Shown: positions 1 through 5,185 of the stretch, in pieces
How the letters are laid out: each line of letters begins with the position of its first letter
Position numbering within the stretch: the first letter of the stretch is position 1
Program-made: the position numbers and the translations under genes
DNA from: Acidobacteriota bacterium
GTDB lineage: Bacteria; Acidobacteriota; Terriglobia; Bryobacterales; Bryobacteraceae
Reading direction: 5' to 3'
NCBI GenBank assembly: GCA_026394095.1
Contig: JAPKYY010001011.1
Span: 1 to 5,185 of the forward strand
Length of the DNA: 5,185 nt
The notes under the pieces: model-generated
Databases searched by the model: none
What the model was told of the DNA's origin: nothing
The model's input: only the letters and a program-made list of their open reading frames with translations

Positions 1-832
1 GCAGAATCGATGTACGGATATAGTTCTCGTCTACCGTAAACGCTTTACCATCTATCATCTTATGCTGGGTGCTGTAAATGCCCTTCCAGCTTGGACCCTG
101 ACCCTTGCTCCCATCGATGGAGTGGCAAGTAGAGCAGCCAAGGTTCACATAGAGGCTAGCTCCTAATTTTTCCGGAGGCATGCCCTTTTCTTCAGGATCT
201 CCCTCTTCGAGGAATTTTTCGTAATCCTGTTGAGAGACAACCTTCACAACGGCTTTCATCTCAGAGTGGCCCTTGCCACAATACTCAGTACAGGGGATCA
301 CATAGTCCCCGACTGCTGTGGCTTGGAACCACGTTTCGGTATACCGGTTTGGCAAGACATCGGCCTTGACCCGGAATGCGGGGACGTAAAAAGCGTGCAG
401 CACATCTTCCGAGTGCATGATTACACGTACAGGCTTGTTCACTGGCACCCAGAGTTTGCCGATTGCAACAGAGCCATCAGGATATCCGAAGGTCCAAATC
501 CATTTTTTTGCCGTAACCTGAATTTCCATGGCGCCATCCGGAGCAACCGCAGCCTGCATGTAGGTGTTGAATCCCCAGAAGAAGACAACCATACAGAGGA
601 TCAACGGAAGAATGGTCCACGTCAGTTCCAGTGAAGTGCTGTGTTCAATGTGCGCTGTTTTCTGGTTCGCCGAGCGGCGTTTGTACTGGATGCAGAATCC
701 AATCGAGACCACTGCGATCAACAGAAAGAACAGAATGTTCAACCAGAGAATGAACATAAACAGATCGTCAACGCCTTCGGCTTTTATGCTCGATGCGTTG
801 GGAAGGAATAGATTTCTTAGCCAGGTATTCAT
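1..832 (-). CDS. coxB: Cytochrome c oxidase subunit II with fused cytochrome c domain (caa3 type), 3' end cut by window edge
   Basis: I translated this by hand on the minus strand: 277 codons stay open to the left edge, so the stop is outside the window. CoxB accepts electrons at a binuclear CuA centre facing the periplasm and passes them to CoxA. Visible parts, in order: a short N-terminus with the pattern ASSIKAEGVDDLF usual for this family; two membrane helices near residues 23-47 and 71-92; the aromatic stretch KKWIWTFGYP at 109-118; then a cupredoxin domain with the full CuA ligand set, H146, C181, E183, C185, H189 and M192 (core CTEYCGKGHSEM). A linker leads to a class I cytochrome c domain with haem motif CSTCH at 233-237. 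The axial methionine of that haem should lie beyond the edge. The fused haem domain makes this a caa3-type subunit. The ATG overlaps the SCO stop as TAATG, with a purine-rich GAGAG nine bases upstream. No cleavable signal peptide is apparent. coxA and coxC are expected next, off the left side. Confidence 0.96.
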   Translation of the reverse strand, partial: MNTWLRNLFLPNASSIKAEGVDDLFMFILWLNILFFLLIAVVSIGFCIQYKRRSANQKTAHIEHSTSLELTWTILPLILCMVVFFWGFNTYMQAAVAPDGAMEIQVTAKKWIWTFGYPDGSVAIGKLWVPVNKPVRVIMHSEDVLHAFYVPAFRVKADVLPNRYTETWFQATAVGDYVIPCTEYCGKGHSEMKAVVKVVSQQDYEKFLEEGDPEEKGMPPEKLGASLYVNLGCSTCHSIDGSKGQGPSWKGIYSTQHKMIDGKAFTVDENYIRTSIL

Positions 833-1758
833 TAAGGATGACTCTCACTCGTCGGAATAACCGGTATCAGCGGAGTGCTGCTGCTGATACGTGTTTGTCG
901 CGTCAAATATTCGTACCGCCAGTTGCGGTACAGGAATGCTCCCAATATCAAAACCACCAATAAACCGCCGAGACGCATGACGTTGGTGGCAAACAGCACA
1001 TACGACTTTGCACTTGGGTCGTAGTGAAAACACATCAGCATGATTTTCTCAAAGCTGACGCCAAACTTGTTGTCGGAAGCTTCGGTTAAAGCGAGCCGAA
1101 GATCCCGTTCTTTAAACTTAATCCCGTAGAGGTAGCGCGAAACCATCCCCTTCGGTGTTAAAACCATGATGGCTGCACTGTGGGCATATTGCTGCTGTGC
1201 AGGATCATAGTTGTATTTGAATCCTACTTGGGCTGCAAGCTTTTTTACGTTACCCGAGTGGTCTACCAAGAAGTGCCAACCACCCGACACCGGACGGTCG
1301 AAGTTGCTCATATAGGCCGACTTCTTTTCCTCTGCCATTTCTGAGGTTTCTGTAGGATCAATCGAAATCGTCACGACATCGAATTCTTTGCCCGGAGACC
1401 AGGCCAATTCCTTCAGTACATTCACCTGCGCATTGAGCGTCAGATTGCAAAGCATCGGGCAACGGTAGTAAACCAGATTGAGGATCACCGGCCGGCCGCT
1501 TGAAAAATATTCTCCGAGTTTGCGTACTTTGCCACCTTCAGCAACAAAGGTCAGATCAAGATCTACCGTTTTCCCAAGTTGCTCTTCGATTCCGACGCCA
1601 TTCATTTCACGGGGAAGGGAAGTTTTGTGGTCTTCAAGAGCGCGTGCCCTTTCAGCCGCATTCTTGGGCATCCCAATCACTTCGTTCTGCCCAAGCAGAA
1701 TCGCCGGTGCCAATACGATGGCTGCCGCGAGACTGATTTGGGTGAGAACGAGCTTCAT
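832..1758 (-). CDS. SCO1/SenC-family copper chaperone with C-terminal membrane anchor
   Basis: A 308-residue thioredoxin-fold protein that delivers copper to, or keeps reduced the cysteines of, the CuA site of oxidase subunit II. A hydrophobic segment at residues 4-23 followed by Gln-Asn looks like a signal peptide. The metal/redox motif is YYRCPMLC, with C100 and C104, and the distal histidine is H193 in YAHSAA, so all three SCO copper ligands are present. ISIDPTET at 131-138 is also typical. Unlike the mitochondrial and most proteobacterial SCO proteins, which are anchored at the N-terminus, this one has a membrane helix near 261-279. An arginine-rich tail follows it, which fits an out-to-in anchor. 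Just before the helix lies the motif MCFHYDPS with C243 and H245. The start is ATG, 6 bases after the preceding stop, with only a weak AAGAAG upstream, so translation is probably coupled to the previous gene. The stop overlaps the coxB start by one base. Its position directly before coxB supports a CuA assembly role. Confidence 0.94.
   Translation of the reverse strand: MKLVLTQISLAAAIVLAPAILLGQNEVIGMPKNAAERARALEDHKTSLPREMNGVGIEEQLGKTVDLDLTFVAEGGKVRKLGEYFSSGRPVILNLVYYRCPMLCNLTLNAQVNVLKELAWSPGKEFDVVTISIDPTETSEMAEEKKSAYMSNFDRPVSGGWHFLVDHSGNVKKLAAQVGFKYNYDPAQQQYAHSAAIMVLTPKGMVSRYLYGIKFKERDLRLALTEASDNKFGVSFEKIMLMCFHYDPSAKSYVLFATNVMRLGGLLVVLILGAFLYRNWRYEYLTRQTRISSSTPLIPVIPTSESHP
864..890 (-). other. 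8-bp perfect inverted repeat in the 3' end of the SCO gene
   Basis: GTATCAGC (864-871) and GCTGATAC (883-890) are exact inverted copies around an 11-base loop. In the transcript this would form a hairpin ending 31 bases before the coxB ATG. It lies in the codons for the unstructured Ser/Pro tail of SCO, where protein constraint is low. No T-run follows, so it is not a usual terminator. It may affect coxB translation, or it may be chance. Confidence 0.35.
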
Positions 1759-1764
1759 TGTGGA

Positions 1765-2259
1765 TTACTTCTTTTCGGTCTTGGCCGCCGGGGCCGCATC
1801 TGCAGGAGGGGCAACTGCTGCCGGAGTTTTCCCTAATGCCTTATCGATGACTGCCTGAAGCCCTGGATCTACTTCATAGGGCTTAACTGCAGAATTTGTT
1901 CCTGCATAGAAGGATTTGCCGGCATTGGCTTCCTGAATCAACAGATCCATCGACCGTTCAATCGGCAATTGCACGCTGCCTTTGGCTTTATCGATGAATT
2001 TGTACTGGGTCAAGCGTTGGGTCTCATAGGCACGAACATCTTTATATTCCTGCCAGATGGGGATTTCCATTTCCATGTGGTGGGTATATTCCAACTGACC
2101 CACATACCAGTAGTAGACCGCATAACAAGTCGCAACAATCGTGAATACGATGACGACAGTCAGCGCACCAATCTTCAGTGCATTGGGTTCGCTTCGCTCA
2201 TAACCGACGATGAGTGCTTCTTCGGGAGTGAGAGCTTTGATGGGGTTTGCTTCAGACAT
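1765..2259 (-). CDS. Uncharacterised single-span membrane protein of the ACIII/oxidase cluster
   Basis: I do not recognise a named family. The protein has 164 residues from the ATG at 2259. It has a short charged N-terminus, one strong membrane helix near 30-54 (rich in Val, Ile, Tyr and Trp, with a single Cys at 45), then about 95 residues that should face the periplasm by the positive-inside rule, and a low-complexity Ala/Pro/Lys tail from about 147. The part after the helix contains YETQRLTQYKFIDKAKG then SVQLPIERSMDLLIQEA (residues 78-111). I recall this Tyr-x3-Asp-x3-Gly-x-Val-x2-Pro-Ile-x-Arg-x-Met pattern from other hypothetical proteins beside SCO and cox genes, but I cannot verify it here. 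A start at the upstream TTG (2268) is less likely, because the AGGAG site lies only 2 bases before it but 11 bases before the ATG. Placed between actF and SCO, it may be an accessory ACIII subunit or an assembly factor. That role is inference. No haem or metal motif is present. Confidence 0.85.
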   Translation of the reverse strand: MSEANPIKALTPEEALIVGYERSEPNALKIGALTVVIVFTIVATCYAVYYWYVGQLEYTHHMEMEIPIWQEYKDVRAYETQRLTQYKFIDKAKGSVQLPIERSMDLLIQEANAGKSFYAGTNSAVKPYEVDPGLQAVIDKALGKTPAAVAPPADAAPAAKTEKK

Positions 2260-2270
2260 GGTTCTCAATT

Positions 2271-2275
2271 CTCCT
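2271..2275 (-). promoter_or_regulatory. Ribosome binding site AGGAG deciding the start of the unnamed membrane protein
   Basis: AGGAG on the minus strand overlaps the actF stop codon (TAGGAG). It is 11 bases from the ATG at 2259 and only 2 bases from the TTG at 2268, so it supports the ATG. Because the site lies on the actF stop, ribosomes ending actF are well placed to re-initiate here. Confidence 0.7.
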
Positions 2276-3479
2276 AGACTTGGTGATGCGCAAGGGCTTG
2301 GTAGAGGCGGACATCGCCGACAGGAACAATGGCATGCTGTTTCAGACGGTTCCAGAAGAAGAAGCCGTAGAAGCTGGCAATTGCGATCGGTGCCGTGATA
2401 TCCATCCAGTGCGGCGCAAAGCCGGTGGGATGCAGGGTAGGCATGACGTTCCAGTGGATATCAAGGTAATCCATCAAGAGAAGCCATACTGCCATAAAGG
2501 CGAGTGTATTCAGGTTGCGCTTCGTCTTCCGGGTGATCAGGAAGAAGAGCGGGAAGAGGAAGTGGCCGAAGACGATAAACTTCGAAACCGACAACCAGCT
2601 GCCGATGAAGCGATGCTTGAACCAAATCGTTTCTTCGGGGATATTGGCGTACCAGTAAAGCATGTATTGGCTGAAGCTGACGTAGGTCCAGAAGACCGTG
2701 ATCGCGAACATCCACTTGCCGAGGTCATGATAATGCTCAAGTGTAATCGAGTTCTTCAGGACACCAGCGCGGCGGAAGCCGAGCGAGATCAGCACCAGGG
2801 TGCACATAGAGGCTAAGCCGCCACCGGCGTAAATGTAGATGCCGTACATGGTTGAGAACCAGTGCGGGTCAAGACTCATCAGCCAGTCGAATGCAGCAAA
2901 GCTGGTGGCAAGGAAGACGAGCAACATGCCAGGAGCCGCGTAGCGCGAATTCGAGTGCATGTGCTGGATGTTCTTGTCCTTGTCCATCGCCGTGGAATTG
3001 CGGTAGACGCCCCAGGCGAAGAATGTCCAGATGGCGAAGTAGATCACAGCGCGAATCATGAAGAATTGCGGATTGAGCCAGACTGCCTTGCCCTGAAGGA
3101 TGGCGTCATGTGCAACCGCTTCCGGGTGTGACCAGTGATAAAGGTCATGGATTCCCAGGGCAACCGGGATAAACAGGATGATGCCGTAGGGAAGCGTTGC
3201 TGCCAGCGTTTCGGCGAAGCGGCGAACGGTAACGTTCCAGGCTGCGCCGGCAAGATAGCCAGCCAACAAGAAGAACAGCGCACCGAGAAGGATGCGGGTT
3301 CCCCACATGAAACCAGCCAGATAGCTGTGGAAAAATTGCTTTTGATCGATGAAGAAACCGGCGCCAGTGGCAACGGCGCTCAACAGGAATACGAACAGGA
3401 TGATATTGCGGACTCGTGCCCACAGACCTGCGTCCAGATTGAAATTGTCGAGTTCGGCGTGATGGGAATGTGCTGCCAT
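2274..3479 (-). CDS. actF: Alternative Complex III integral membrane subunit ActF
   Basis: A 401-residue polytopic protein of the NrfD/PsrC-like type, one of the two large membrane subunits of ACIII. ActF is a structural relative of ActC and takes part in the quinol:acceptor oxidoreductase core and its proposed proton path. I count about ten hydrophobic segments, near residues 25-44, 52-78, 92-112, 138-158, 182-200, 211-235, 255-277, 294-316, 325-341 and 361-380. Recognisable stretches include GIHDLYHWSHPE (109-120), FDWLMSLDPHWFSTMYG (197-213), YMLYWYANIPEET (272-284) and MDYLDIHWNVMPTLHP (336-351). The LDPHWFSTMYG and MLYWYANIPEE segments are characteristic of ActF as I know it. The length is close to the usual 400-450 residues. 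The ATG start lies 24 bases after the actE stop, the largest gap in the window, and is preceded by AGGAAAG. The stop overlaps the ribosome site of the next gene. Confidence 0.95.
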   Translation of the reverse strand: MAAHSHHAELDNFNLDAGLWARVRNIILFVFLLSAVATGAGFFIDQKQFFHSYLAGFMWGTRILLGALFFLLAGYLAGAAWNVTVRRFAETLAATLPYGIILFIPVALGIHDLYHWSHPEAVAHDAILQGKAVWLNPQFFMIRAVIYFAIWTFFAWGVYRNSTAMDKDKNIQHMHSNSRYAAPGMLLVFLATSFAAFDWLMSLDPHWFSTMYGIYIYAGGGLASMCTLVLISLGFRRAGVLKNSITLEHYHDLGKWMFAITVFWTYVSFSQYMLYWYANIPEETIWFKHRFIGSWLSVSKFIVFGHFLFPLFFLITRKTKRNLNTLAFMAVWLLLMDYLDIHWNVMPTLHPTGFAPHWMDITAPIAIASFYGFFFWNRLKQHAIVPVGDVRLYQALAHHQV

Positions 3480-3488
3480 ATGCTTTCT

Positions 3489-3495
3489 CTTTCCT
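3489..3495 (-). promoter_or_regulatory. Ribosome binding site AGGAAAG for actF
   Basis: A purine-rich AGGAAAG followed by AGAAAG lies in the 24-base gap between actE and actF. The AGGA core ends 12 bases before the actF ATG. It is the only ribosome site here that lies wholly between genes, which suggests actF is initiated on its own rather than only by coupling. Confidence 0.6.
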
Positions 3496-3503
3496 ATGCC
3501 GCC

Positions 3504-4112
3504 TTAGCGGAGATCCGCCCGCAATTCAGCGGGTACTTCTTCAATGGTTCCGCGGTCACTTCGTTGCAGGGCACGAACGTAGGCAACAATTGCCCAACGG
3601 TCCGCCTCGACAACCTGGAACCGGTAACCATGCATCGTACGGCGTCCATTTGAAATGACGTCGTAGATTTCGCCATCCGGCATGGCAACAACCCGATCTT
3701 CATGAAGATTGGTGGGAAGCCAGAGGGATCGCTTTGCCACCACACCCTGTCCAGAACCAGTGCGGTCGTGGCAGGGGGAGCAATAAGTGTTGAATTTGGT
3801 TTGGCCCGTCTTGAGCAAGGCTGCGTCGATCTTGACTGGGAGCTTACCCAGGTATTGACCGTTGACGATACCGCGGAATGCTGCATCATCTTCTTTGAGA
3901 TGGCCAACAGCTACCGTGCCAACAACCGGCATACGATTCGAGCGATCGTCGGCAAAGAGGCCTTTGCCCCGGTACAGGCTCTGTGCCTTGTACTTTTCGT
4001 GACGATCCATGTCGTCGAAGATTTCAATCGGCCTGCTACGGGTGGGAAAGTTGGCGCAGCCGCTCAAGCCAATCACAATCAGGGACAGTCCCAACAAACT
4101 AAAGATTCTCAT
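3504..4112 (-). CDS. actE: Alternative Complex III monohaem cytochrome c lipoprotein ActE
   Basis: A 202-residue periplasmic cytochrome c subunit of ACIII. It carries electrons from the complex towards the terminal oxidase or a soluble carrier. The N-terminus is a lipoprotein signal: a hydrophobic segment at 3-18 ending in the lipobox LSGC, so C19 should be lipidated. The single haem-binding motif is CSPCH at 111-115. The likely distal axial ligand is M160 in GRRTMHGY. The closing helix DRWAIVAYVRALQ (171-183) is typical of class I cytochromes c. Ahead of the haem domain is an N-terminal extension of about 80 residues containing FDDMDRHEKYKAQ and the R-G-K-G-L-F-A-D-D-R-S-N-R-M-P stretch, both usual in ActE. 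The ATG is 6 bases after the actD stop, with GGAG 12 bases upstream inside actD. No oddities are seen. The ActE assignment rests on order (actD before, actF after), the lipobox and the single haem. Confidence 0.95.
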   Translation of the reverse strand: MRIFSLLGLSLIVIGLSGCANFPTRSRPIEIFDDMDRHEKYKAQSLYRGKGLFADDRSNRMPVVGTVAVGHLKEDDAAFRGIVNGQYLGKLPVKIDAALLKTGQTKFNTYCSPCHDRTGSGQGVVAKRSLWLPTNLHEDRVVAMPDGEIYDVISNGRRTMHGYRFQVVEADRWAIVAYVRALQRSDRGTIEEVPAELRADLR

Positions 4113-4118
4113 GGTTGG

Positions 4119-4703
4119 TTATTTCTCCACGACTTCAGCGCTGGTTGCGCCCAGGCTGAGAAGCAATTGACGGGTTTCGACGGCTGAGAATTTCGGATCG
4201 CTCTTTTCTACTACAAGCAAAAAGCCGTCGTCGGTGGCACGACCGAACTTCGAGAAGTGCATCGTCGGATGAAAGAAGCGAGGCAGACCATTTAAGGCGA
4301 ACATGCCGAAAACGCAGGCGAATGCCGAGAACAGAACACTCAATTCAAATATGATTGGCATCGCGAATTCAAAGGCAAAGTAGGGCTTACCGGCGATCAC
4401 AAGCGGATAATCCACTGCGCCCGTCCACCACTGCAAAAGAATTGCAGTCATGGTTCCCGTCAGACCAATACAAATTACGATATAGCCGAGAATGGAGCGA
4501 GGAATTCCAATAGCCGCTTCAATGCCGTGAACCGGGAATGGCGTCATCGCATCGAGCTTGGTATAGCCATGCTTATGGTGGATAGCTTCGCCAGCCTTCA
4601 GCAGCGCTTCTTCGTCTTCAAATTCTGCAACAACACCCCACAATTGCTTGGGTGCGTTCGGGTCGAACATTTCTTTTAAACCCTGGGTATCGAGGATCGC
4701 CAT
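4119..4703 (-). CDS. actD: Alternative Complex III membrane subunit ActD (DUF3341)
   Basis: A 194-residue membrane subunit of ACIII from the DUF3341 family. It carries no cofactor, packs against ActC, and contacts the periplasmic/cytoplasmic faces of the complex. Visible parts: a soluble N-terminal domain with WGVVAEFEDEEALLKAGEAI (22-41) and the conserved Y-T-K-L-D-A-M-T-P-F-P-V-H-G motif (47-60); a membrane helix near 69-93; a connecting segment with DYPLVIAGKPYFAFEFAMP (98-116); a second helix near 112-138; then LPRFFHPTMHF (140-150), and a C-terminal soluble domain ending in a helix. The length fits the family (about 180-220). The ATG follows the actC stop by 2 bases, and a GGTGG run at the end of actC can serve as ribosome site, so translation is likely coupled to actC. 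The subunit is found almost only in ACIII clusters, so it is a strong marker for the whole locus. Confidence 0.95.
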   Translation of the reverse strand: MAILDTQGLKEMFDPNAPKQLWGVVAEFEDEEALLKAGEAIHHKHGYTKLDAMTPFPVHGIEAAIGIPRSILGYIVICIGLTGTMTAILLQWWTGAVDYPLVIAGKPYFAFEFAMPIIFELSVLFSAFACVFGMFALNGLPRFFHPTMHFSKFGRATDDGFLLVVEKSDPKFSAVETRQLLLSLGATSAEVVEK

Positions 4704-4705
4704 CG

Positions 4706-5185
4706 CTACACCACCACCTTCATAATTTCATCGCGCTTGGCTGCCATTTGCGCTTCGACATGTTCAGGCAGATTGCGATGTTTGTCACCCGCGATTACGC
4801 CCTTGATTTCTGAGATCGCAATGATCGGAACGAACCGGGCAAAGAGCAGGAAGAGCGTCATGAACAGGCCGAATGTGCCGACAAAGGTAAGGATGTCGAC
4901 ATAGGTCGGCCGGAAATAACCCCAGCTGGAGGGCAGGAAGTCGCGGTGCAAGCTGGTGGCGATGATGACGAAGCGCTCAAACCACATACCGATGTTCACC
5001 ACAATCGACATGACAAACATGAACGGCACGCTGCGGCGCAGGGTCTTGGACCAGTAGAACTGCGGGCTGAGCACGTTGCAGGTCATCATCGTCCAGTACG
5101 CCCACCAATACGGCCCAAAGGCCCGATTAAAGAACGTGAAGCGCTCATACGGGTTGCCCGAGTACCAGGCGATGAAGAACTCCGT
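4706..5185 (-). CDS. actC: Alternative Complex III NrfD-like membrane subunit ActC, C-terminal part only
   Basis: The reading frame is open from the right edge to the TAG at 4706-4708 and gives 159 residues, roughly the last third of a family usually near 450-480. ActC is the NrfD/PsrC-like membrane subunit that, with the iron-sulfur subunit ActB, forms the quinol-oxidation site of ACIII. Features of the fragment: [20 protein letters not shown] at the edge, [19 protein letters not shown] (24-42), the strongly conserved [20 protein letters not shown] (64-83) followed by [12 protein letters not shown], and three membrane helices near 25-44, 52-77 and 96-123. A charged cytoplasmic-type tail follows. 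A methionine at 5089 could be mistaken for a start, but 32 further codons upstream of it are open and match the family, so it is internal. The true start, and actB and actA, should lie beyond the right edge. Confidence 0.95.
   Translation of the reverse strand, partial: TEFFIAWYSGNPYERFTFFNRAFGPYWWAYWTMMTCNVLSPQFYWSKTLRRSVPFMFVMSIVVNIGMWFERFVIIATSLHRDFLPSSWGYFRPTYVDILTFVGTFGLFMTLFLLFARFVPIIAISEIKGVIAGDKHRNLPEHVEAQMAAKRDEIMKVVV

Noticed and set aside
230..634. 134-codon open frame on the plus strand
   Set aside because: It lies fully antisense to coxB, whose translation shows every CuA ligand. Its product has no recognisable domain.
2257..2268. TTG at 2268 as the start of the small membrane protein
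   Set aside because: The AGGAG site would be only 2 bases away. The ATG at 2259 has an 11-base spacing and is the common codon.
2247..2816. 189-codon open frame on the plus strand, rich in Glu, Arg and Asp
   Set aside because: Antisense to actF. The charged composition is what results from reading the opposite strand of hydrophobic membrane-helix codons. No ribosome site or family match seen.
3507..3533. GC-rich short inverted repeats (CCCGC with GCGGG) near the actE stop as a terminator
   Set aside because: Only a 5-bp stem inside the actE coding region, no T-run after it, and actF follows with its own ribosome site. A terminator here would split a conserved operon.
3135..3653. 172-codon open frame on the plus strand
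   Set aside because: It spans the antisense of the actF 5' end, the actE-actF gap and the actE 3' end. It ignores real gene borders and has no domain.
3494..3907. 137-codon open frame on the minus strand in another frame of actE
   Set aside because: Same strand but out of frame with the haem motif and closing helix of ActE; low-complexity Ser/Thr-rich product.
3702..4187. 161-codon open frame on the plus strand
   Set aside because: Antisense to actE and the actD end; shadow of a clear cytochrome c gene.
4706..5089. A complete 127-residue gene starting at 5089
   Set aside because: The frame is open for 32 codons further upstream to the window edge, and that part matches ActC, so the methionine is internal.
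1..5185. CRISPR arrays, tRNA/rRNA genes, insertion sequences, attachment sites or riboswitches
   Set aside because: The window is almost wholly coding for seven co-directional respiratory genes. I found no repeated units or structured RNA pattern, and the longest gap is 24 bases.

Overview
This window is a single, tightly packed minus-strand gene cluster for aerobic respiration, read from the right edge to the left edge. It encodes the later part of an Alternative Complex III (ACIII, a quinol:cytochrome c / oxidase oxidoreductase that replaces the bc1 complex), followed by genes for a caa3-type cytochrome c oxidase. Reading order is actC (3' end only), actD, actE, actF, an unnamed single-span membrane protein, a SCO-type copper chaperone, and coxB (subunit II with a fused cytochrome c domain, cut by the left edge). 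Gene junctions range from a 1-base overlap to a 24-base gap, so the seven genes almost certainly share one transcript. No stretch above 25 bases lacks a gene, and I see no promoter, terminator, RNA gene, repeat array or mobile element.

Organism: a Gram-negative aerobe. ActE carries a lipobox, the redox domains are placed for a periplasm, and ACIII is typical of Acidobacteriota, Bacteroidota/Rhodothermota, Planctomycetota, Verrucomicrobiota and some Myxococcota. The moderate G+C content (estimated by eye at around 50%) and the ACIII-SCO-caa3 gene order make Acidobacteriota my best guess. This is inference from gene content, not a phylogenetic result.

How the parts work together: the membrane subunits ActC and ActF (NrfD/PsrC-like) form the quinol-oxidising core with ActD beside them. 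Electrons pass through the haem proteins ActA (expected beyond the right edge) and ActE. They can then reach the covalent cytochrome c domain of CoxB, its CuA centre, and the haem-copper site of CoxA (expected beyond the left edge). SCO delivers copper to CuA, and its stop codon overlaps the coxB start. The small membrane protein between actF and SCO has no named function. It is the least explained gene here and a candidate accessory subunit or assembly factor.

The window is mainly a known respiratory module. I do not see an entirely new system. The items worth a second look are the unnamed membrane protein with a conserved-looking periplasmic motif, the extra Cys/His motif in the SCO protein, and the translational junctions.
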